Part shown: in pieces, positions 44,632-57,092 of the stretch
Layout: every line of letters starts with the position of its first letter
Numbering within the stretch: the stretch's first letter is position 1
Assembly: GCA_038049695.1 (NCBI GenBank)
Contig: CP142456.1
Span: 68,227,922-68,291,921 of the forward strand
DNA: 64,000 bases
DNA from: Cinnamomum chago
Lineage: Eukaryota; Streptophyta; Magnoliopsida; Laurales; Lauraceae
Reading direction: 5' to 3'
Notes under the pieces: model-generated
Database searches by the model: none
What the model was told of the DNA's origin: nothing
The model's input: only the letters and a program-made list of their open reading frames with translations
Program-made: the position numbers and the translations under genes

Positions 44632-46102
44632 CAAGTCTCAGGTGGTTTACCATATGGTTTTCTTCAAAACCTAAATGTCGTGCCGGGTTTTATACCAAAT
44701 GGTGCGCAATACATTCCAACAAGGTTGAATTATCGTGCACTTCAGTCATCAAGTTCGGTAATGAGAATGAATTCTTCGCCAGTCGAATTCATTGCTAATG
44801 GAATTGAACAAGCAAAGGTCTGGATCCTGTTTTTGTTTGACAAATGAATTATAAGGGCGTGCTTAAACAGGTAAAATGAAAACTATGGGAAAGTAATCCC
44901 AACTGTCTGGGGTTTGTTTTTTTACTTAACCCCTGTTTAGTTGGTCACAACAAGCAGAAAACAGCTCCCAAAAAGTTGTATTTCATATAATACAAGTAAA
45001 CCAGGTACTTTACTTAGTTGTTAACTGCTCTTCTCATTTCACTCCTTTCGTTTTGATCCTCTTTTCTCACTCCTCTTGTTTAAGACACTGCTAGGACAAC
45101 CCTTCAACCTAACAAAATCAACCCCAACAGGCCCACACAAGACATTAAGCTTTTATCTTTCTCTTTCAGATTTTGAAATGGGTATCTGGGTTTTAATGGT
45201 TGGATTGCTCGATTAGGTTTGTTAGACATTGGGGCTTCAGGCAAATCAAGGGTGGTGTTCTGATTCCATTAAAAAAAATTATGGTTTAATCTTACTTTGT
45301 TTTTTTTTAGCTAAGTAGGAATACTGGTCAGGAGTGATACATTAAACTTGAAGACCCACAAATTGATCCCTGGGCACGTGTGATACTAAGTGCCAGCGCC
45401 ACTCAACCATGAGTTTTTTTTTTTGCTGTAATCTTACCTCTGTTTAATGTTGCTTGGAATGTCATCTTTTTCTTGTAATGGTTTCTTGAAAAGTACAGGA
45501 TCAAACCAGTGGCTCAAGGTACTGATTCTAGCAATGTTAGTGAATTATTTATTAAGTTTTTTTGAGTAAATGAATAAGTTTATTACCTTTCCATTCTATG
45601 TAGCTAGATGGAGAGCTCCATGTCTAATCCTAGACCTGAAGAAGAGGAATTGCAACTTACGAAGAAGGTTTTCCTTTTGCTTATGTGGGCTACAGTAGTT
45701 GCATGGAGGAACCAAGTTTTTATGGTTGCTTCACACTATATGATGGAGGACTTATCAACTACGGATAATCAGACTGAATCCTCATCAAGGAGTAAAGGGT
45801 CCCGGAAGAGACCTAGACCTACAGAGGAAATTGTTGCGTGTATTCATGAGTCAACAAAGGCCCTTCGAACGACCTTACTTGAGGCAGCGGAGATCATAGG
45901 AAACCCAAACAAGAAGATAGCGGTTGATATCATCAAAGAGTTGGTAAAAATTAGAGAATTGAATCCTACCGAAGTTGAGCTGTTGCATGAGTGGCTCACC
46001 TTTCACAAGGAAATGGCAAGTATCTTTTTGTCTACGCCTGATAAACGTAACTGGATACTTCGACACTTGCACAGGATCTGTAAGGATAGATTATTCAGTT
46101 GA
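44632..46102 (+). CDS. Possible two-exon gene of unknown function; C-terminus Myb/SANT-like-family style
   Basis: Exon A (44632-44817, 62 codons) is open from a good acceptor (TTCTTGGTAG|CAA) to a donor (AAG|GTCTGG) and reads as ordinary protein (GGLPYGFLQNLNVVPGFIPN). The in-frame TAG of that acceptor shows the exon cannot extend upstream. Exon B (45608-46102) is open for 164 codons after CTAG|ATG and joins exon A in frame (phase 0). It has a hydrophobic patch near its start, a basic KGSRKRPRP stretch that could be a nuclear signal, and a helical C-terminus (KALRTTLLEAAEIIG..., WLTFHKEMASIFLSTPDKR). The C-terminus recalls the tail of plant Myb/SANT-like proteins related to Harbinger ORF1; the Myb domain itself is absent. 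I do not recognise a specific gene. The 5' start (possibly MRMNSSPVEF in exon A) and the splice are inferred. It could be a degraded copy. Confidence 0.4.
45296..45428 (-). mobile_element. SINE-like insertion, 133 bp
   Basis: Flanked by an identical 9-bp repeat taatcttac (45287-45295 and 45429-45437). On the minus strand it contains TGGTTGAGTGG, which fits the pol III A-box consensus, and GGTCTTCAAGT, a weak B-box, and ends in an A-run (T-run on the + strand near 45301-45310). These are the marks of a tRNA-derived SINE. The family cannot be named. It lies in the intron of the possible gene at 44632-46102. Confidence 0.55.
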
Positions 46103-48405
46103 AGAGTTGACAGCCTTTTGTGATTGATGATGTAGACTCTAGTTTTATGTGTCTTTGATCTGGTTTGACTGGAACAGTTGGTTTTTAAATTATGTGTTTT
46201 GTTACAATTGTTTACTTGTGTCTACCTGTTAGGTACATTATCATTGTTTTCTGATGTCTTTTATATTCCCCATTCCTGGCCTGATGCAGGAAATTTTGAT
46301 GTAGATACTTTTATATTTTATTTCCATTATATATATATATATATATTTTTTTTTTTTCCCCTCCTTGTTTCTTTTACACAAGTTTTGTTGCCACTTGTAG
46401 GTTGTATCCATGTTTCATTTTTAGCTGGACTCTGATCAGTTCGTACAAACATGCTATGTTAATCATGACCAGTAAAACTTTCCTGTTATTTGTATCCTGC
46501 GTAAATAATATATTTTCATATACTGAGAAGGTAATACTTGGAAGGTAATGGCCAGTGCTATGTTGTATAGGGGTCATCAATCAGGGCATACTATATGTGG
46601 GGTGAATGCAAAGTAAAAGTACATGAGTTCCCAAATGCCTATTATAATGGCTTTATAGATGTACATGATGCCGAAGAGAGCCTACATAGCTACCAAGGTA
46701 TAATGGGCTAATGATATCAACCGACACAGGCTGTAGACAATAGTGGCAGTCTACAACCGGATATGGATGTCAATCAGATTAACACTCTAATTAGGCTTAC
46801 TGTGGATCTTTTATGCTTTATCTGCATTATGTGGGTTGTAACCCTTGTTTTAGCATTACTTGTTTAAGTTAGCATCGATGATTAAACATTGTCTCAGTGT
46901 GGATATGTTATTGAGTTAAACAGTATGTATAATGTTTGTTTCTAGGAAATACCAATATGACTCTCTTATTAATTTCCTAATTAAGTGAGGATGTAAACGT
47001 CAAGAAAAATTTGTTTTATTTTACTTGTGAAGAGTAATCGAAACGAAATATAGTCAGGTTCAAATTACTCTACCCCATGAAAACAATGCAAATATATTCT
47101 ATCGGAAAGTATACTTCTCCTTTATACAACCATTACCTTTCTCACTAATTTAACATCTATTTTACATTGCTTTCTCGTTAAATTATTCAAACACCACATA
47201 AATGTAATTGTGGCTGACAAGGAAGCCTTGTGCTATCAAAAAGCAGCAAGAGAGGTGGTCAGTGGAGTATAGCAGGTTTCTAGAAGTTTTTTAGCTGCAT
47301 GGGTGAGCTTGGCAGCATATTGAAGATTATACCATAGCTTTGATTTGGATCCACTGACTCTTTTGTGTTGTTGGTAATTTAGGTTTTGACTGGTGTATAT
47401 GTTTTCCTTTTTCCCTTTGATCATCTGTTTCCTCTTGTAATTTTGGGGCATAGAGCATACGGTAAAGACAGCAGTGCTGTTAAGATCATAAGAAGTCGTG
47501 CAGATGTTCTCACAAAGGTCTATTGGTAACATGCTACTATTTGCTTCAATGTGAGTTACTCTTTTTCTTGCCTTGTTATTCAGAACACAAAAGTAGAATC
47601 CAATATGGCTACTGATTAAGTCCTCTAACTGCATATATGGTTTTGGTGTTTTCGTTTATTGTGGAGGTTTTACTTTGTTGTTTAAAAAGTTATTAGATAG
47701 TCTAATTGAGGTGGGGAAGTAGCATACTTCGTTGCTTAATTATCATAACTTTGAAAAGTTGCATATATATTGCTAAGATGGATATAGGTCTCAGCTATTG
47801 GTATATATTCCCACAGCAGAGAGCTTGACACACTAATTGTTAGGATACAAAGACATGGGATATGTTTAATGTTAAAAAAAAAAAAAAATCACCACGGAGA
47901 TCTAGGTATATAGAGCCTTGATTTGAGCAATGACATGATGGAATGATGATAATTAGAAGGCTCGCCTGGTCCATTACCGATTCATTTGGGTTGATGGAAT
48001 GGGTAAGTTATACACGAGTAATGGGTGGGTTGAAGTTCCAACCCCATCCAATCACCCTAGGGCTATGAGATTAGCTATGAAGAAACAAAAAAAATCTATG
48101 GCTTATATCTAAGATTTAAAACCGGCTGAGTCAACCTACACTTTGTCCTTATTGTGTTGCACAAGCTCTATCGGGTACTCGTGAAAGTCAACAGCATCTA
48201 GGTGTGGCTCAGACTTGTCATTGATGCAAAGATTTAAAATCTTAGTTTATATAAGTCAAAGTTTCAATTACTTAGATCATTACCCTAGTATGATTGGATG
48301 GGGGTGAAACTTCACCCACCCACTATCCATGTGGTATGCTAAACATCCCACTTGAGATTTCCATGTCCATCGGCCTAGGTGGGCCCTCATTATTTCCATG
48401 TCACT
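46103..48405. other. Downstream of the possible gene; gene-free stretch
   Basis: A (TA)n run at about 46329-46347 followed by a T-run. Otherwise AT-rich with no reading frame of a known family. An A-run at about 47874-47888. The sequence leads up to the target site attag (48406-48410) of the next Copia copy. Confidence 0.4.
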
Positions 48406-48410
48406 ATTAG

Positions 48411-48698
48411 TGTCAAATGGGTCAGTGGGTCACGGTCCAATGGGTCAGTGGGTCACAACCCATGGCAGATAAAGCCCAACTTGTGGGTCAAAACAAGCCT
48501 CGTATGTACAGCTATGTAACTTATTCCTTGCCTTATTAGGAGATCTGATTAGCATACAATGACTGTAATTTAGTTAATTACCTCAATTCTTGTAACACAT
48601 ATAGCAACTTTAATCTATATATTCAAAGATCGAGACCCTCAAAAGGGATATCGAATTCACAAAGACTCTTGTCTCTTCTTCCTTTGCTGGCTTTGACA
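48411..48698 (+). repeat. 5' LTR of the 48-54 kb Copia copy, 288 bp
   Basis: Starts TGTCAAATGGG and ends GGCTTTGACA. It opens with a doubled AATGGGTCAGTGGGTCAC-type word. Confidence 0.95.
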
Positions 48699-51600
48699 TG
48701 GTATTAGAGCTATGTGTGTCTGAGTGAATCTTCTCCATCTTCCAAGCATTGGAAGTTGTCAGTCTCTGAGAGACTCTCTGAGCATTTCCTCTTCATCTTC
48801 CAAGCGTTGGAAGTCGTCAGATCAAGGTGTGATCAGAAGTGGCCCACCCTAGATCAGCATTATCAAGCCAGAGCATTGCAACCAATCTGGTCGCCTGCTT
48901 CCTCTGGTATTTGTGGACATTGGTTAAGGATTTTTTCCACACAGATCAAGGATCTGTGCTTTGCGAAGGCAAGTCGTAGCTATTTCTTCATCTAATCAAC
49001 TGGTGGCCCACCTGCGATCATCTCACAATCCACAAGTCTCACTCCAACCTTGGTCGTCCATCTCTCCTGGTTATTTTGGAGATTTTTTCAGCAATTTTCA
49101 GAGAGCAGAGGTAGGTGTTTTGCTCCCTCTTGTGATTATTCACTTTCTTTAAATAGTTTTCATCACAGTCGCACAAAATCATTGATTCGGATCGGATCTG
49201 GATAAAACTTGTACTGCTAGAAAGGAAATTGACTCCTAGTCTCTAGCTACTGATCTGATCACCATTCAGATCCTTCTGTGGGCCCCATGCAAGGATATCA
49301 CTGCCAATTTTTTGGTCGCCTGGACTGTTTTAGTGCATTTTTTTTTGCACTCTATGTTCTGTTTCGGCTTGGAATCCATCTAATCTCTTATACTATTGCT
49401 GTTGTGTGTTGTCTTAAAGGATCTGTTCTTCCTTAATAGATTACTGACATGGATAAGCCTGAAATTACATTGATCAAATTTAATGGAAAGAATTTTACTT
49501 CGTGGTCCTATCAATTTCAAGTCTATCATGAAGGAAAGGAAATGTGGGGACTCGTTTCAGGATGGGATCCACGACCTAAGGAGGATGAGAAAAAAATACT
49601 CTTGAAATACCAAGGATGCCAAGATAAAAACATGGATTCTTGGTTCTGTTGGAGCCACAATATATCCTGAACCTCAAACCGTACAAGACATCCAAGGAGA
49701 TGTGGGAATATCTGAAACAAGTGTATCACCAAGGGAATTTTGCTCGACAATACCAACTTGAACTGGAGATTGCTCAATATTGCCAAGGCACCTCTTCCAT
49801 CCAGGACTATTATACGGGTTTTCTTAATCTATGGGCAGAATATGATGAAATCAAATACCTCAATGTCTCTGAGGCAGCTCTTTCTGAAATTCAACAATTA
49901 CAGGCAACTTCTCATAGAGATTAGTTTCTCATGAAATTGAGATCCGAATATGAGATCATTCGTTCTAATCTGATGAGCAGAGTTCTATCTCCATCCCTGA
50001 ATGAATGCCTTCATGAACTCTTGCGAGAGGAACAAAGTCAGCTTACTCAGCATGCTCTGAAGCAACAGTTCTCAAGAACCTTTCCTAATGTCGCATACCC
50101 TGCCATTGCCAGTTACACCCCTGGTGTCTCTCATGGTCCTACGTCTACTGCTAAAGGACAACCTCCTGCAGGAGATCTCAGAAAAATCCAATGTTTTGGC
50201 TGTAAGAGTTATGGACACTATGCTTCACAGTGTAAGACCAAGTTTTGTAATTACTGCAAATCAAATGGTCATGTTATTAATGATTGCAGAAGGCGACCAC
50301 AGAATCGCACTCCATGGGCATATCATGTCAACACTGCCGATGCTACTACTTCCAGTGATAGTCCTTCAACACCGGTCATGCCTTCACCACCTCCTGCCTC
50401 CAATACTGCTCCTTGGATCACCCCTGAGCTTATTCAACAAATGATCATAAATGCCTTCTCTGCAATTGGCATTTCAGGTAACCACCAATCCTCTTCCTCC
50501 ATATGGTTTATTGATTCTGGAGCTTCCAATCACATGACCTCTTCCACCACTCATCTCACTAACTTGCAACCATACAATGGCAATTTGCAAGTTCATACTG
50601 TTGATGGTCAAAAGCTTCCTATTACAGCTACTGGTGATATCATTCATTCATTACCTCTCACAAATGTCTTTCTATCTCCTCATCTCACTACGAATCTTCT
50701 GTCTGTTGGACAACTTATTGATGATAATTGTAATGTTTCATTTTCGCGCTCTGGTTGTGTTGTGCAGGATCCAGTGTCGGGGACGGTGATCGCGAAGGGG
50801 CCTAAGTGTGAACGCCTGTTTCCTCTTATTATGCCTTTCTCTCAGAATAAACAGATTTCTGCTTTTTCTTGTTTTCTCCTCAAGATGTTTGGAGGCTCTG
50901 GCATAATAGATTAGGCGATCCTCATTCAAAACTGTTATCTTTGATGTTGAACACTGGTAGTCTTAATAAAAATACATCTTTTAGTCATATTTCTGATGAG
51001 TGTTCTGTTTGCAAACTTGGAAAAAGCAAAGTTCCCTTTCCTTCGAACTCTACTATGGCTTCTAATTGCTTTTACATTATTCATAGTGACGTCTGGGGGA
51101 TTACTCCTGTAATCTCTCATACACATTTCAAATATTTTGTCACCTTTATTGATGATCACAATAGATTCACATGGGTCTATTTCTTGCACTCTAAATCTGA
51201 AGTCTTGATGTTTCAAAAATTTATGGCGTATGTTGAAAATCAGTTTTCTACTCGCATAAAAATTCTCCGATCTGATTCCGGAGGGGAATATATGACCCAT
51301 CAGTTTCAAACTTATTTGCAACAGCACGAGATTTTATCGCAACGGTCGTGCCCTTACACTCCTCAACAGAACGGAGTTGCAGAACGGAAAAACAGACATT
51401 TTCTCGATACTGTTCGTTCTCTTCTCTTAGAATCATTAGTTCCCGCGAGATTTTGGCCCGAAGCTTTAGCCATTGCGGTTCACTTAATCAATCGCTTACC
51501 AATAGCCTCCACAATCACACACCATACTTTCGTCTCTTTCATAAGGATCCTACTTATACCCACATGCGCATCTTTGGATATGTGTGTTTTGTTCATCTTC

Positions 51601-53572
51601 CTCCTACTGAACGTACCAAATTAACTGCTCAGTCCGCCCAATGTGCGTTCCTTGGCTACGCATCTCACCAAAAGGGTATATATGCTATGATCCTGTGGTC
51701 AACCGCATTCGCATTTCTCGGAATGTCACATTTTTTGAAAATCAACGTTTTTTTTCTACACATCCCTCGGATTTACCTTCTTTTTCTCATGTACCAAATT
51801 TTTCTGACACAATCTCTTCTCCATTTCTTGTTTATGAACGTCGTCGTCATAAGGATGTTCCACTACTGCCTCCCCCTTCGGATCCCTCGCCGGCACCTGA
51901 TCTTGCCCCCGCCTCATCACCTGATGCTGCATCTCCACCTCCACTTCGACGCTCTACTCGTGTCTCTAAGCCTCCAGAAAAATATGGGTTCACTCACACA
52001 TCCTTGCTTGCTGCCCTTTCTTCCATTGCTATTCCTACTTCGTACTTACAGGCGGTTAAACATGACTGTTTGCGAAAGGCTATGCACAAAGAATTAGATG
52101 CACTACAGCAGAATCATACTTGAGATATTGTTCCAGTCCCTCCTCTGCAAGACCTATCGGCTGCAAATGGGTTTTCTCTGTCAAACTTAAGGCTGATGGC
52201 TCGTTGGATTGTTGTAAAGCACGGTTAGTCGCACTGGGCAATCGACAAGAATATGGCATCGACTATGAAGAAACATTTGCTCTAGTTGCAAAAATGACAA
52301 CAATCCGGACTGTTCTTGCCATTGCTGCTTCTCACTCATGGCCTCTTCATCAATTTGATGTCAAGAATGCTTTCCTTCATGGTGATCTCAAGGAAGAAGT
52401 CTATATGCGGCTTCCTCAAGGAGTTACGGGTGTCTCGGCAGGTGACTGTGCGCGCTTACGACGCTCTCTATATGGTCTTAAGCAAGCTCTGCACGCTTGG
52501 TTTGAGAAATTTCGGGATGCTCTCCTTCATCTACAGTTCTCTCAAAGTACCTCGGATCCTTCTATGTTCCTGCATCACTCCTCAACTGGGATTACTGTCC
52601 TCTTGGTGTACGTGGATGATATCATCATATCTGGGACATATTCTGGCATGATCACTCATCTTCAAGCTTCCTTGCATGAATCTTTTCATATGAAAGACTT
52701 AGGGCCTCTCACATACTTTTTAGGTCTTGAGGTTCATCAGTCCGCGAAAGGTCTCATCCTCGATCAACACAAATATGTTATGGATCTCATTGAGACGGTT
52801 GGTCTTCAAAACTCAACTCCTGTAGATACACCTATTGAGGCCAATCTTCAACTCGCACACGATACGGGTGATCTTCTTCCTGATGCCACACTGTATCGCC
52901 GCTTAGTCGGCAGCTTGATCTATTTGACTATCACTCGGCCTGATATCTCATATGCAGTGAATCTAGTTAGCCAGTTCATGACACAACCATGCCATCTCTA
53001 CCTCGTTGCTGTGCGGCGCATTCTTCGCTATGTTCTTCATACACCATCTCATGGCCTTTTCTTTCCTGTGGGCAATTCGACCTCTCTCATCGCTTACTCA
53101 GATTCTGACTGGGCTGGTTGCCCAGATAGTCGATGGTATACCACGAGCTGGTGCATGTTCTTAGGGGACTCGTTGATCTCCTGGTAGTGTAAGAAACAAG
53201 ATAAAGTCTCCAAATCATCCACAGAAGCCGAATATCGTGCGATGTTGGCCGCCACTTCTGAAATTGTCTGGCTTCGGGGTCTCCTTTCTGAGCTTAGATT
53301 TCCACAATCTGGACCCACACCTCTCTATGCTGACAATACCAGTGCCATACGGATTACTGAAAATCCTGTCTTCCATGAACGCACAAAGCACATTGAAGTG
53401 GCTTGTCATTACATACGTGATGCATTTGTGCGTGAAGCCATCACTCTTCCTCATGTTCCTACTAGTCTTCAAATTGCCGATATTTTTACCAAGGGACTTC
53501 CTCGGTCACGGCACCAGTTCTTAGTTAGCAAATTGATGCTCGTTGATTCACCCGCATCAATTTGAGGGGGGG

Positions 53573-53860
53573 TGTCAAATGGGTCAGTGGGTCACGGTCC
53601 AATGGGTCAGTGGGTCACAACCCATGGCAGATAAAGCCCAACTTGTGGGTCAAAACAAGCCTCGTATGTACAGCTATGTAAATTATTCCTTGCCTTATTA
53701 GGAGATCTGATTAGCATACAATGACTGTAATTTAGTTAATTACCTCAATTCTTGTAACACATATAGCAACTTTAATCTATATATTCAAAGATCGAGACCC
53801 TCAAAAGGGATATCGAACTCACAAAGACTCTTGTCTCTTCTTCCTTTGCTGGCTTTGACA
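53573..53860 (+). repeat. 3' LTR of the 48-54 kb Copia copy, 288 bp
   Basis: Same length and ends as the 5' LTR, with about two differences. Followed directly by the TSD attag. Confidence 0.95.
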
Positions 53861-54064
53861 ATTAGTCCATTGTCCTAAATAGGACATTAGTTGTAATTGT
53901 GTGTATAATTTTAAATTATACTGTTGTAATTTTAAATTAAAATAAGACATATTTGGAGTATTTGAGCCTTTTTTTTACAAAAGTCCCATGATATCTGAGA
54001 TCCAACATTCTCTTCCTATAGAAGGGAACCATCCGAGTACCTAGGCCACTATACAAGAACACAC

Positions 54065-54395
54065 TGTCACGGCTCCACCCAACTCAGCATGATATTGTCC
54101 GCTTTGGTCTACGTGTGCGCACGAGGATTTCCTAAGCAGTCACCCATCCTAGTACTGCTCCCACCCGAGCACGCTTAACTCTATAGTTCTTACGGTTTCC
54201 AGGGCCGCACGGTTTTAAAAATGTGTCATGTTGAGTTAAGAAGGAGTTTGACTTATAAGCCTAGGGTCAAGACTTGGACATTTCCGATGTGGGAATGGTG
54301 GAGTCCCTGATATCCCGGGTGTTCTTTAGCGGGTGATGGGCACACCGGATTTTAACCGGATTTGCCACCTCGGCCCAGGCCCGCCGGATCTCACA
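54065..54395 (-). mobile_element. Cassandra solo LTR, 331 bp, with a 5S rRNA-like segment
   Basis: On the + strand the block begins TGTCACGGCTCC and ends GGATCTCACA and is flanked by cacac on both sides (54060-54064, 54396-54400). It contains GATATTGTCCGCTTTGG and a 5S rRNA-like segment, the defining mark of the Cassandra family of miniature LTR retrotransposons. No internal region or second LTR is present, so it is a solo LTR. It lies 200 bp beyond the Copia copy. Confidence 0.85.
54117..54190 (-). other. 5S rRNA-like pol III promoter inside the Cassandra LTR
   Basis: Read on the minus strand the three internal control parts of a plant 5S gene occur in order: A-box AGTTAAGCGTGCT (54168-54180), intermediate element CTAGGATGGGTGACT (54138-54152) and C-box GGAAATCCTCGTG (54120-54132). 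The 5' half of a 5S gene is not preserved, so this is not a 5S rRNA gene. Cassandra elements are thought to use it as a promoter. Confidence 0.8.
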
Positions 54396-54400
54396 CACAC

Positions 54401-56225
54401 TGTCCATCTTTCTTTTAAAAGATGAGAACACATCCGCCAAAACCAAGGATGGAACTACAAGGATCTCTAGTAGTGTCCACGAATTATCCTGTAATATGCA
54501 TTATCATCTTTAACAACTACTAATTTAGTGTCGATGTTATCTCCTTCCATTTACACCTCATCCTTGGTCTCTTATGAATCACCTATTGTCTACTCAGATG
54601 TCCCTTGCAATACTTTCTGCTTGAGTTCCTAGGCTTTTGGAGCTCCCAGCTTTGGACGTCCACGTCTAATCTCTTGTTAGAAAAGCCTATCACTAAGTTG
54701 CTCCTAATCTTGACCATCCATTCACAAGAATTCTACTTTATGATTGATGCATTCAAGGTGCCCCAGGTTGCTTCCCATTTACAAATTCCACACCTACAAT
54801 TCAATGATGACCGAAATTCAGCATTTATCCATCACCAATATAACCCTTATTTAATACCAACCAAAAGAAAATATAGCCTTTCATTAATCACCTATTTAGT
54901 CCTCAATTAATAACAACAATCTCCGAAATAATTGAATTAAACCCACTCAATTAAAGCCCCTTGAACTATTGTTAGATTAGTTGGCAGCCGATTTACGATA
55001 AACAAATTTTAAAAAAGTGTGCAACAATATTGTTCCTATTTACACAAAAACAGCCCTTGAATGAGTCCCTCCAGCTTCAATTCTAAAATAAATACAGAAG
55101 CAGGACAAAAATAACAAATAATTATTAGCTAGATGCTACTGGTGGTATCCCTTTTTGGAGATTCCACAAAGGACACATGCAGTTATAAAAAAAAAAGAAC
55201 TGCACACCTGCAGTTCTTGTTTTCTCTGATTGCTTGGAGATTTTAGGCGTAATATTTCTCCAAACAGGCTTTGGACTACGAAGTGGAGGCTACAAGCACA
55301 TAAAAGGTCCCCTTTCAGTATTATCAGTACAAGTACAGGGAGCAAAGGATACTGAACCTGTGAGTTCATTTTCTTCACTCTGCCCCAGTAGGCAAGTACT
55401 GGACTTGGAAAAAGAACCACCTATTGAAGGATTATACATCTGTTCTTTCAAACCATTCATGTCAGGATTTCTTCTTTCATATTTTATCATCCACAATTTT
55501 CAATTGGGAACATCCTGGAACTGAAAGTTCCTTAGAACAGAAGAAACTTCAAAGGATGTGACAATGGTTCAGAAATCCTTAACATCTTCCAAGTTTCCCG
55601 CTGCTTTCATCTCTCTAGCATGAAAAACTTTTGTATCAGTACCAAAGATGCCTGAACCAATGTACTTACGAAGAAGGTGTACCCCCAATGAAAGATACAA
55701 ATAGCCCTCCTGCAACAGATAATTTTCTCTAACTTCCAAGTCCAAGGTGACCCAGAAATCTGCTATAACTGATGGTGGCAATACGGATTTTGCTATCAGA
55801 GGATGTAAAGTACTGAACTTGGAAAATTATTCCCTCCTTGCACATGCAATCCCTGGAGGGGAGGGAATGAAATGAAGGAAAGCAGCAGGAGAAACCAGAT
55901 AATGGAAACACAAACAACTCTAAAGTCCCCTAGCCTTGCTTCTGTACATTTTGTGGATGGAAGCATCGAAAGATGATGCAGTCTTCATCCTCTGTTAAGA
56001 GCAGCCCAATATCTGTCAGTCACACCAGTCACAACTCGTCGAAATCAGACTTGATTTTCAGCTCCACTCAATCTTTCCAACTACAGAATGGTATGCCACT
56101 AAGGAAGATCTTACATTCCCAATTCTGTATTCCCCCTTTACCTTATTCTGCAATTACCAAGATACTCAAGGATCTTTCCTTGACATATCCTTCATCTTTT
56201 CTGGTCTTATTTTATCTGCTCTCCT
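54401..56225. other. Stretch of unknown content; scattered open frames
   Basis: Open frames on both strands (for example 55234-55524 + and 55973-56296 +) show no family that I recognise. Composition from about 55200 onward is less AT-rich than typical intergenic sequence here and may belong to the same decayed gene as 56226-56939. Confidence 0.35.
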
Positions 56226-56939
56226 ATGGAACCCTGCAGTCCATGCTGCAGCTACCAAGGAAGCCTCTTTCTGGCCATGCACTGTGGATTCTTTAGCACC
56301 ACCGTTGTTGGAGGATTTCTTGTTAGACACAAAGGCCAGTCTCCAAGGTTTGCGCTGTTACTGCAGTGGTTGCTGCTGCCTCTGAATGGTGGTCTTTTTA
56401 TGGTCTGTTTCCTTTTCATCCTCACTCTCACTGGCTTTCCCTTTCCTCCTGCAGCCACAACTGGAACTGGCCAAGCTCCTGAAAATAACAAAGAGATTAC
56501 AGATGGTGTGCCTCAATATCCGGTAGGCAGTTTAGGTTGATTAGCTCCTGATCCCAAAATCATCAACAGCTCTGGAAAAACAAGTTCCAGCTACCAAGTC
56601 ATAACTGTTATAATCACCTCACTTGGAGAAAAGTGGGGGTTCAGGACCAAATGCTGCAGAATAGAAAGCTTCTTCACCTGGGCAGAGGCTGATACCATTA
56701 AGGAGAACAGAAAACTGCTGGATCACTCTTCACGAGGCTCAAACACAACTTCCAGCAGTGAAATAGAAACGAATGTATTGAAGAAGCATGCAGAAGGCAA
56801 GGAAGAGTCCGAGTCCAAAGTAGCTGAATTGAGCAATCCAGCTGGTGAACCTATTGCCATCATAGTAGAGACACCGGGAACAACAATACTTTATGGAAGG
56901 AGATCTCCGAAGAGGTTGTGGTTCAGAAAATTAATTTGA
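56226..56939 (+). pseudogene. Unidentified coding-like stretch, one in-frame stop
   Basis: A single frame stays open from before 56226 to a TGA at 56937-56939, broken only by a TGA at 56538-56540. The first part has two hydrophobic stretches that could span a membrane (FALLLQWLLLPLNGG and FMVCFLFILTLTGFPF). The second part is hydrophilic and protein-like: SSYQVITVIITSLGEKWGF, RTKCCRIESFF, KKHAEGKEESESKVAEL and a basic end RRSPKRLWFRKLI. I do not recognise the family. Codon choice looks coding and the length is unlikely by chance, so I call it a decayed or mis-spliced host gene. It ends 150 bp before the P450 exon but reads nothing like a P450. Confidence 0.4.
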
Positions 56940-57092
56940 GACAGTTTGAATGCACCTAAAGTTCTTTATACTATGAATATTATTTTCGCAGAATATATGG
57001 CTATTTGTTATTGCTTAAGAGAATCATAAAGTAGGCTTCATGTGGCAGTACAAAAAACTTGGAACGATCTAATCTAACTATCATTTCTACAG

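Larger units (their letters stand above)
48411..53860 (+). mobile_element. Ty1/Copia retrotransposon copy with near-identical LTRs, broken, 5.45 kb
   Basis: Two 288-bp LTRs (48411-48698 and 53573-53860) differ at about two positions. The copy is flanked by the 5-bp repeat attag (48406-48410, 53861-53865). The primer-binding site TGGTATTAGAGC follows the 5' LTR (48699-48710), and a polypurine tract (GAGGGGGGG) precedes the 3' LTR. Parts in Copia order: gag from about 49.45 kb with two zinc knuckles near 50.2 kb (CFGCKSYGHYASQC and CNYCKSNGHVINDC), protease near 50.5 kb (WFIDSGASNHM), integrase at about 50.9-51.5 kb (RSDSGGEY), reverse transcriptase at about 52.2-52.9 kb (VYVDDIIISG) and RNase H at about 53.1-53.5 kb. 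All domains are present but the coding region is broken in roughly half a dozen places, so it is a fossil. LTR similarity points to an insertion well under a million years old at usual plant rates. Confidence 0.95.

Noticed and set aside
48699-48710. A tRNA gene fragment
   Set aside because: The TGGTATTAGAGC string is the primer-binding site of the Copia copy.
54117-54190. A 5S rRNA gene
   Set aside because: Only the internal promoter half is preserved, and it lies inside an LTR with matching TSDs; the family is known to carry it. Not a true rRNA gene.
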